From Clostridia bacterium (GTDB lineage: Bacteria > Bacillota > Clostridia > Oscillospirales > Oscillospiraceae), in contig JAGKTU010000029.1 of NCBI GenBank assembly GCA_021153265.1, positions 1 through 27,160 of the forward strand: DNA of 27,160 nucleotides, in the 5' to 3' direction. The notes below the pieces were generated by a model. It saw nothing but the letters and a program-made list of their open reading frames with translations. It had not been told where the DNA came from and did not search any database. The position numbers were made by a program, and so were the translations under genes. Numbering within the stretch: the first letter of the stretch is position 1; every line of letters starts with the position of its first letter. This document shows positions 22,361-27,160 of the stretch, piece after piece.

Positions 22361-23386
22361 TTATGTTCTGATATGGTCCCGGAATCCGGGGCTGTAATAG
22401 CATCGGCCGGCAGAATCTACCCACATGGCTTCCGCACCGCAGGTTTCCAGAATCTTCTGGCCCTCTGCCTGGGGCAGCAGGAACAGGGCGGTGGAAAGGG
22501 CGTCGGCAAGGCCCGAATCGTCACACATGATGGTGACGGAGGACCAGTTTTGCGCCGGCATGAGGGTGTCCGGGTCGATGATATGGTGGTAGGGTTTGCC
22601 TTCCACCACATAGTAGCGCTGGTAATCGCCACTGGTGACGAGAGAGCCTGTGCGCACATTCAGGGTGTGCAAATAGCCGCCGCCATTGGGGTCTTCGATA
22701 CCAACCACCCAAGGGGTGTTGTCCGAATCCTTGGGGCCGGTGGCGCAGACATTGCCGCCCACGCTGAGCAGAAGCCCCGAAGGTGCGTTCTTCGCCACAC
22801 GCTGGACAGACCAGCCTTTGGCAACAGCGCCCACATCCAAAAGCTGTTCCGGGTCTTGGATGAAGACCGTGGATGCGGCTTCGTCGATGACGATGGTATC
22901 CCAGCTGGTATGTTTGGCGGCTTCTTCCAAAGCCTGCCGGTCCGGAAGATGGGCATTGGCAGGGTCATTGAGACCCGCGGTTCTGGCATTGTGCCACAGC
23001 CGCAGGACGCTGCCCATGGCCACATTGACCCGACCGCCGGTGAGGTCATAATACTCCCGGCAATCAAGGAGCAGGTCGATGACCTTCCGATCAACCTTCA
23101 CCGGGGCGATACCGGCATTGTCGTTGACGGTTTTCAGGTTGTGGATGCCGTCATAGTCGTGGTAAATGTCGAAAAGCTGATGGTAAACGAGCAATTCGTC
23201 ATGGATGGACTGGGCGGTGGTCTGGAAGGCTTCCTCGCTGGGGGCGATGCCGCTGATATAAGTGACGGTATCGAAGAGCGTCAGAAAGGATGCCTTATAC
23301 TGCTTGCCGGGGGCGGCTTCGCCATGGCTGCAGCCGGTCAGCAGCAGCATCAAGGCCAGCAGCCAGGCAAGAGTTCGCTTTTTCAT
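22361..23386 (-). CDS. apbE: ApbE, FAD:protein FMN transferase (lipoprotein)
   Basis: The 341-residue lipoprotein (lipobox 'LLTGC', Cys19) attaches FMN from FAD to Thr of flavoproteins outside the membrane. Family blocks are 'FLTLFDTVTYISG', 'LTGGRVNVAMGSVLRLWH', 'LLDVGAVAKGWSVQRVA', 'LLLSVGGNVCATG', 'SGDYQRYYVVEGKPYHHIIDP' and 'GLADALSTALFLL'. It sits between the lipoprotein gene (4-base gap) and RnfC (13 bases). This fits a role in flavinylating RnfD Thr150 and RnfG Thr147. The 4-base gap leaves no room for a strong ribosome binding site, so translation probably depends on coupling. Confidence 0.95.
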   Translation of the reverse strand: MKKRTLAWLLALMLLLTGCSHGEAAPGKQYKASFLTLFDTVTYISGIAPSEEAFQTTAQSIHDELLVYHQLFDIYHDYDGIHNLKTVNDNAGIAPVKVDRKVIDLLLDCREYYDLTGGRVNVAMGSVLRLWHNARTAGLNDPANAHLPDRQALEEAAKHTSWDTIVIDEAASTVFIQDPEQLLDVGAVAKGWSVQRVAKNAPSGLLLSVGGNVCATGPKDSDNTPWVVGIEDPNGGGYLHTLNVRTGSLVTSGDYQRYYVVEGKPYHHIIDPDTLMPAQNWSSVTIMCDDSGLADALSTALFLLPQAEGQKILETCGAEAMWVDSAGRCYYSPGFRDHIRT

Positions 23387-23390
23387 AGAT

Positions 23391-24446
23391 TTAGGCGGTG
23401 GCCTTGGCGATCAGAGCCTGGAAGCCGCCGATGGCGATGGTAACGCCGGTGGTCAGGTCGGCATCGGTGGGATAGGTAGCCTCATTGACGGCAATACCGG
23501 AAACCTCAGCGGGGGTCTTGCCGGTGACGTAGGCGGCGAAGTTGGCAGCCTGCTCGTTCCACTCGTACTTGGCACCGCCCCAAGCGACCATGCCGTAGTT
23601 CTCACCCAGCTGGTTCTTGGTCAGGGGTGCGGCGTTCAGATCCTTCACAACACCGGTTGCATCCACATTCACCTTGGCCTGCAGGCTGTCCAGAGCGCAG
23701 GAGGTGATGACGCCGTCCTTCATGGTCAGCGCCACAGCATCGCAGTCCAGCTGGATCAGACCATTGGCATCGGCGGCGGCATCGGTGAAGGAGACCTTGG
23801 CGGTGGTGGCAAGGCGCAGCTCGTCACCAGCCTGTGCGCCCAGATGCTGGGCATTGCCCACAGCCACCTCGATGGCGCCCACATAGCCGCCGATATAGAT
23901 GGTGGCAACAGAGGCAAGATCAGCATCGGCTGCCTTGCCGGTCTCGTCCACGGCACCGTTTTTCAGCTCGTCAACGGTCTTGCCCACGGCGTAGTCTGCC
24001 AGAGCGGCGGCCTGCTCGTTCCACTCGTACTTGGAGCCGGCATAGGCCTTCATGCCGTAGGCTTCGCCCAGCTCGTTCTTGGTGACAGGGGCTTTATTGG
24101 TTTCGGGATTGATAGCACCGGCGTTGGTGAAAGCCACGGTGGTGCCCAGGCTGTCGATGACACAGTCGGTGATGACGCCGTTATCGTCCACGGTGACGGC
24201 AACCAGGGTCACGTCAAACTCCACCTTGCCGTCGGCTTCGCCGGCATCGGTGCCCTTGACCACGGGAACGATGGCCAGACCGGTCTTGACAGCGCCCTCG
24301 GGTGCAGACTGGGGTGCAGGCTGGGGAGCGGCGGTGTGGCCGCCGGCGGGGCAGGTGCAGTCCGTGTAAATCACGGTGGTACCGGCGCAGCCAGCGAGCA
24401 GGCTGACCATCAGCACCAGGGCGAGAATGATGGTAATCTTCTTCAT
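23391..24446 (-). CDS. lipoprotein with two tandem flavoprotein-like domains lacking the flavinylation motif
   Basis: The 351-residue lipoprotein (lipobox 'LLAGC', Cys20) has a Cys/Pro/Ala-rich linker and two homologous domains (about 55-190 and 212-351). The repeats share 'TKN(E/Q)LGE.YGM', '(S/A)KYEWNEQAA' and 'GKT..E', and end in 'DADL...(V/A)TI.IGG(Y/F)'. The end block lies where FMN-binding domains have [S/T]GATxxT, but the sequences here are 'SVATIYIGG' and 'TTGVTIAIGG', so covalent FMN at that site is not expected. It is first in the operon, with CGGAGG before its ATG, and is followed by ApbE after 4 bases. It could be an extracellular redox partner or substrate-binding protein; the exact role is unknown. 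Confidence 0.85.
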   Translation of the reverse strand: MKKITIILALVLMVSLLAGCAGTTVIYTDCTCPAGGHTAAPQPAPQSAPEGAVKTGLAIVPVVKGTDAGEADGKVEFDVTLVAVTVDDNGVITDCVIDSLGTTVAFTNAGAINPETNKAPVTKNELGEAYGMKAYAGSKYEWNEQAAALADYAVGKTVDELKNGAVDETGKAADADLASVATIYIGGYVGAIEVAVGNAQHLGAQAGDELRLATTAKVSFTDAAADANGLIQLDCDAVALTMKDGVITSCALDSLQAKVNVDATGVVKDLNAAPLTKNQLGENYGMVAWGGAKYEWNEQAANFAAYVTGKTPAEVSGIAVNEATYPTDADLTTGVTIAIGGFQALIAKATA

Positions 24447-24484
24447 GTTTTTTCCTCCGTTTTCGTTGTATAGGGGGTACTTAC

Positions 24485-24513
24485 ATCATACGGCATGAGG
24501 CGCAGGATGTAAA
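24485..24513 (-). promoter_or_regulatory. promoter of the Rnf-like operon
   Basis: On the minus strand TTTACA (24513-24508), a 17-bp spacer and TATGAT (24490-24485) lie 38 bases upstream of the lipoprotein start codon. No other promoter is evident inside the operon, whose genes are 4-13 bases apart or overlap. Confidence 0.7.
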
Positions 24514-24660
24514 CTTGGAAATCCTGGCAGCGGCTTTTCGGCGCACTGCCGGACAATTTCTCAGTTTTGATTATAACATTCGAATTTTCCTTTTTCCATG
24601 AACAAAGATTCCAGAAATATGGCACGTTTTTTGTAAACGTAGACAATTTGGTGGAATTTA

Positions 24661-24689
24661 GTGGATTTTTTCGAAAAAATGTGTATGAT
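24661..24689 (+). promoter_or_regulatory. probable promoter of the radical SAM/SPASM gene
   Basis: TATGAT (24684-24689) has a -35-like GTGGAT (24661-24666) 17 bp upstream. The ATG is 28 bases downstream. The region between this and the divergent Rnf-like promoter is AT-rich with nothing else visible. Confidence 0.5.
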
Positions 24690-24717
24690 AGGACGCAGAT
24701 GAATGGGAGGCGCGCAT

Positions 24718-25557
24718 ATGAAACGATTTCGGAAGGTATATGTAGAAATATCCAATTTGTGCAACCTGCGCTGCAGCTTCTGCCCCGGCACAAAGCGGCA
24801 GAATAGGGCCATGACGGGGGAAGAATTTGCTTTCCTTCTGCCCAAGCTGCGGGATTGGACGGATTTTCTATACTTTCATGTGATGGGTGAGCCGCTGTGC
24901 CATCCGAAGCTGGAACGGTTTCTGGAAATGGCAGGAGAATCCGGCTTTAAGGTGATCCTCACCACCAACGGCACGCTGTTGCCTAAAAAGCAGGAGATGC
25001 TGTTGTCCTCCCCTGCCTTGCACAAGGTCAACATTTCGCTGCACGCCTTCGAGGCTAACGATCTGAGCATGCCTTTCGAAGAATATCTGCGGGGATGCTT
25101 TGATTTTGGCAAGGCGGCAAAGGGAAAGAAGCTCATCACCTACCGGCTGTGGAACGCAGGTGGACTGGATGAGAAAAACCGAGAGATCCTCGATGCCATG
25201 CACCTCGCCTTCCCCGGATCTTGGGTGCAGGTACGGAAAGGAACACGGATCGCAGACCGGGTCTATCTGGAACATGGCGACAAGTTCGACTGGCCGGACT
25301 TAAATGCCCCGGAGGGCGGCGAAAAGGTGTTCTGCTACGGTCTGAAGGATCAGATCGGCGTGCTGTGCGACGGTACAGTGATCCCCTGCTGCTTAGATCA
25401 CGAGGGCGATATCGCCCTTGGCAACCTATTCCGGCAGGAATTGGGAGAAATTCTGGACAGTCAGCGGGCAAAGGCAATGTACGAGGGCTTCTGCCGGGGG
25501 CAGGCAACGGAGGAACTGTGCCGAAAGTGCGGCTATGCAAGAAGATTTGGGAAATGA
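24718..25557 (+). CDS. radical SAM protein with SPASM-like C-terminus
   Basis: The 279-residue protein starts at ATG 24718, behind GGGAGG (24705-24710); the earlier in-frame ATG at 24703 lacks a site. The radical SAM cluster is C15/C19/C22 in 'NLCNLRCSFCPGTK'. 'YFHVMGEPLCHPKL' and 'VILTTNGTLL' are the usual barrel strands. The C-terminus has SPASM-type cysteines: 'VFCYGLKDQIGVLCDGTVIPCC' and 'LCRKCGYARRFGK'. Such proteins often mature peptides or anaerobic enzymes. No precursor peptide gene lies next to it, so the substrate is open. It is monocistronic, with a terminator directly after the stop. Confidence 0.9.
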   Translation: MKRFRKVYVEISNLCNLRCSFCPGTKRQNRAMTGEEFAFLLPKLRDWTDFLYFHVMGEPLCHPKLERFLEMAGESGFKVILTTNGTLLPKKQEMLLSSPALHKVNISLHAFEANDLSMPFEEYLRGCFDFGKAAKGKKLITYRLWNAGGLDEKNREILDAMHLAFPGSWVQVRKGTRIADRVYLEHGDKFDWPDLNAPEGGEKVFCYGLKDQIGVLCDGTVIPCCLDHEGDIALGNLFRQELGEILDSQRAKAMYEGFCRGQATEELCRKCGYARRFGK

Positions 25558-25560
25558 AAA

Positions 25561-25587
25561 AGCCACCCCGGTTGGGGTGGCTCTTTT
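25561..25587. terminator. bidirectional terminator
   Basis: A 9-bp stem (AGCCACCCC at 25561-25569 with 25574-25582) is followed by CTTTTT on the plus strand. On the minus strand it is followed by TTTTT, so it also ends the XRE gene that stops at 25590. Confidence 0.88.
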
Positions 25588-25589
25588 TA

Positions 25590-26399
25590 TCAGAAGAAAA
25601 ACAACAACTGGAACAGTTCCTTTGCCCAGACAAGATAGCTTGGCACATGGATAGCCAGCCAACTATGGATCAAGTCAAGATCAGCATTGGAGGTTTGGCC
25701 AACGTGGCCGTACACGCTGCCCACGGCTTCGGTTTTGCCGATGGCGATGGCAGCTTGGGCATAGTCGCCCACTGCCACATATTTGCCGTAAGCTGCCGCA
25801 CCGCCGCTGAAGCAGCCCACGGACAATGCGCCAATGGATACGACGCCTATGCTGACTGCGCCGGCGGCGAACAGTCCCAAAGCGATGGCACCCAACGCAA
25901 TCAGACCCAGCGAGAATGTACCGAAAGCCAGCAGGCCAAGGGACAGCAGGCCGATGGACAGGATGCCCATGGAGAGCAGTCCCAAAGATACGACGCCTTT
26001 TGCCCGAAGACCGATGGCGAACACGCCCCGGGCTTTCAGACCGATGGCGAAGAAACCTCTGGCATCCCGGCCGATGTGGTAAAGAGGCATGCCCCAGACT
26101 TCTCTTTCGCTCTTGCGCTCCCGGAGCTGCATATTAAAGGTGGTGCGGAGCTGCTCAAAAACGGGGGCGGTGTCTGTGCGGGCGGCGCCGTCGGATTCTG
26201 TGACTTCGTTTTTTAACAGGTAGTCCATGGAACAGTGAAAGATATCTCCCAGACGGATCAGTTTGTCCGTTTCCGGGTAGGCGATGTCCGACTCCCACTT
26301 GCTGATGGACTGACGGGATACGCCCAACAGCTGTGCCAGCTGCTCCTGAGTCAGATTTTGCGCCTTTCTCTGCTTTGCGATTTTTTCTCCAAGTGTCAT
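25590..26399 (-). CDS. XRE-family regulator fused to a five-residue glycine-repeat domain
   Basis: The 269-residue protein has an N-terminal XRE helix-turn-helix (1-62, 'LTQEQLAQLLGVSRQSISKWESD'). A linker and then a domain with Gly at every fifth residue, from G110 to G205, follow: 20 glycines in exact register, mostly G-[VLI]-[VLI]-[SA]-[LIF]. The tail 'SVYGHVGQTSNADLDLIHSWLAIHVPSYLVWAKELFQLLFFF' is amphipathic to hydrophobic. The period suggests a beta-solenoid like pentapeptide-repeat proteins, or membrane association; neither is proven. CAAAGGAG precedes the ATG. Related XRE/Gly-repeat proteins occur in Firmicutes but I know no assigned function. The terminator at 25561-25587 ends it. 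Confidence 0.85.
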   Translation of the reverse strand: MTLGEKIAKQRKAQNLTQEQLAQLLGVSRQSISKWESDIAYPETDKLIRLGDIFHCSMDYLLKNEVTESDGAARTDTAPVFEQLRTTFNMQLRERKSEREVWGMPLYHIGRDARGFFAIGLKARGVFAIGLRAKGVVSLGLLSMGILSIGLLSLGLLAFGTFSLGLIALGAIALGLFAAGAVSIGVVSIGALSVGCFSGGAAAYGKYVAVGDYAQAAIAIGKTEAVGSVYGHVGQTSNADLDLIHSWLAIHVPSYLVWAKELFQLLFFF

Positions 26400-26531
26400 A
26401 TGTTTTTTCTCCTTTGCATTTTAACGCTGCGTCATGCCCGGAGGATACCACATACGGCCGAAAAAAGCCAGCATTTTCCTGTTTCTATCTGTAAACTTCC
26501 GGTTGCATCGGTAATTTTCAGGGGATTTGGG

Positions 26532-27038
26532 CTAATTTGCCCGGTTTCGGATGCCGAAGAGGACGGTAGCGAAGTATTTGCGCTTTTTTAGGAATGCTTC
26601 CAGACTTTCGCCGTAACGGTCTGGGCCGGTGGAATTGCGGTAGGTGTTATAGCCCACAAACGCACCGTCCCGGTACTGCAAGCATACGAAATGGGCGCCC
26701 AGTTTCCAGCCGTTTCGCCACCAGTAAAAGAGAATGCACACGTCGGAGGTCTTGCCCAGGGTGTCAAAGCGGCTGAGCTTAGCCTCCACCTTTACCGGGA
26801 AGCCGTGCTGCTTAAAATACAGCGCAGGCCCCCAGATGGCGGTGCCGGTGTTGCCGTGGATGAGGGGCAGCTGGCGCTCGTAATAGCGGATCAGCTCCTC
26901 CGGGTCCGCCGGGTGGCCCATCAGCCGCAGGGCATTGTAGGTGGCGATCCAACCGCAGCCGGTGGCAGCGCTGGAGCGCAGGCCGTAGCGCCATTTCTCC
27001 TTCGGAATGTCCCCCTGATTGTAAATCAGATCGTTCAT
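26532..27038 (-). CDS. C39-like cysteine-peptidase-fold protein
   Basis: This 168-residue protein has a papain-like triad arrangement of the C39-like type. The nucleophile is C28 in 'ATGCGWIATYNALRLMG', the His is H116 in 'GAHFVCLQYRDG' and the Asn is N131 in 'VGYNTY'. No signal peptide, transporter domain or second domain is present, so it is a stand-alone cytosolic protein and not a bacteriocin exporter. A Gln before the Cys (oxyanion hole) is not obvious; S23/T26 lie there instead, so activity is uncertain. It starts 16 bases after the upstream gene's stop with only a weak site (AGGGTAG). The 132-base gap to the XRE gene shows no clear terminator. Confidence 0.75.
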   Translation of the reverse strand: MNDLIYNQGDIPKEKWRYGLRSSAATGCGWIATYNALRLMGHPADPEELIRYYERQLPLIHGNTGTAIWGPALYFKQHGFPVKVEAKLSRFDTLGKTSDVCILFYWWRNGWKLGAHFVCLQYRDGAFVGYNTYRNSTGPDRYGESLEAFLKKRKYFATVLFGIRNRAN

Positions 27039-27054
27039 GCAGCTACCCTGAAAA

Positions 27055-27160
27055 TTAGTTTTTCACCGGATGCTCGGCAATATATTCGTCCAGAATCCGG
27101 GCCGCGGTTATGACCATCCGGACGCAGGGACGCTGCTTGTAGAATTCAGCGGTGCGGGGC
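27055..27160 (-). CDS. 3' end of an unidentified gene (partial)
   Basis: The last 34 codons of a minus-strand frame end at a TAA at 27055-27057, with sequence '...FYKQRPCVRMVITAARILDEYIAEHPVKN'. The frame stays open to the window edge. It is 16 bases from the C39-like gene and probably in the same transcript. The helical, charged end gives no family. Its reality rests on spacing and codon usage like its neighbours, so it should be re-read with upstream sequence. Confidence 0.5.
   Translation of the reverse strand, partial: PRTAEFYKQRPCVRMVITAARILDEYIAEHPVKN

Noticed and set aside
20908..22371. 487-codon open frame on the plus strand
   Set aside because: It is antisense to RnfC, which has both iron-sulfur motifs in the other strand.
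20..27160. CRISPR arrays, tRNA or rRNA genes, insertion sequences
   Set aside because: I saw no regularly spaced direct repeats, tRNA-like cloverleafs, rRNA-like segments or transposase motifs. The only repeats are within protein-coding genes.

Overview
The window looks like a chromosomal segment from a Gram-positive anaerobe of the Clostridia, most likely a gut Oscillospiraceae/Ruminococcaceae-type organism. The reasons are strong AGGAGG-type ribosome binding sites, a split two-gene transketolase, an Rnf-type membrane electron-transfer operon, lipoproteins with Firmicute lipoboxes, cell-wall-binding GW-type repeats joined to VanY peptidases, and many zinc-ribbon membrane proteins. No rRNA, tRNA, CRISPR array, insertion sequence or phage gene is visible. 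This placement comes from gene content only.

Layout. 1-1166 (+) is the 3' part of a YhaN-like membrane-inserted coiled-coil ATPase. 1210-2998 (-) is a split transketolase, divergent from a GT4 diacylglycerol-type glycosyltransferase (3328-4494, +). 4622-6593 (+) holds a lipoprotein VanY-type peptidase whose reading frame runs into a YhcC-type radical SAM gene. 6702-9104 (+) is an MFS transporter followed by a glycerophosphodiester phosphodiesterase. 9230-10648 (+) is a second, complete, membrane-anchored VanY/cell-wall-repeat protein. 10738-10995 (+) is an 85-residue protein of unknown function.

11032-16096 (-) is a compact six-gene operon and the most interesting part of the window. It encodes a small membrane/zinc-ribbon protein, a zinc-ribbon/membrane/ectodomain protein, a von Willebrand factor A (vWA) protein, a PP2C phosphatase, a Ser/Thr kinase-like protein, and a second zinc-ribbon/membrane/ectodomain protein. 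Just upstream (16265-18885, -) lie a zinc-ribbon/membrane/propeller-like protein and a soluble triple zinc-ribbon protein. The two transcription units appear to start from near-identical promoters (TTGCAA, 17 bp, TAAAAT). The whole looks like a phosphorylation-based envelope signalling system built on zinc ribbons. It has the kinase, phosphatase and vWA components known from TerY-type triads, but no tellurium-resistance (Ter) genes are visible.

19127-24446 (-) is a second notable operon: a tandem-repeat lipoprotein, ApbE flavin transferase, RnfC, RnfD, RnfG and a small multi-pass membrane protein. RnfA, RnfB and RnfE are absent from the operon, which suggests a reduced, flavin-based route moving electrons from the cytosol to the outer face of the membrane. 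24718-25557 (+) is a radical SAM/SPASM protein. 25590-27160 (-) holds an XRE regulator with a strikingly regular five-residue glycine repeat, a C39-like cysteine-peptidase-fold protein, and the 3' end of a further unidentified gene.
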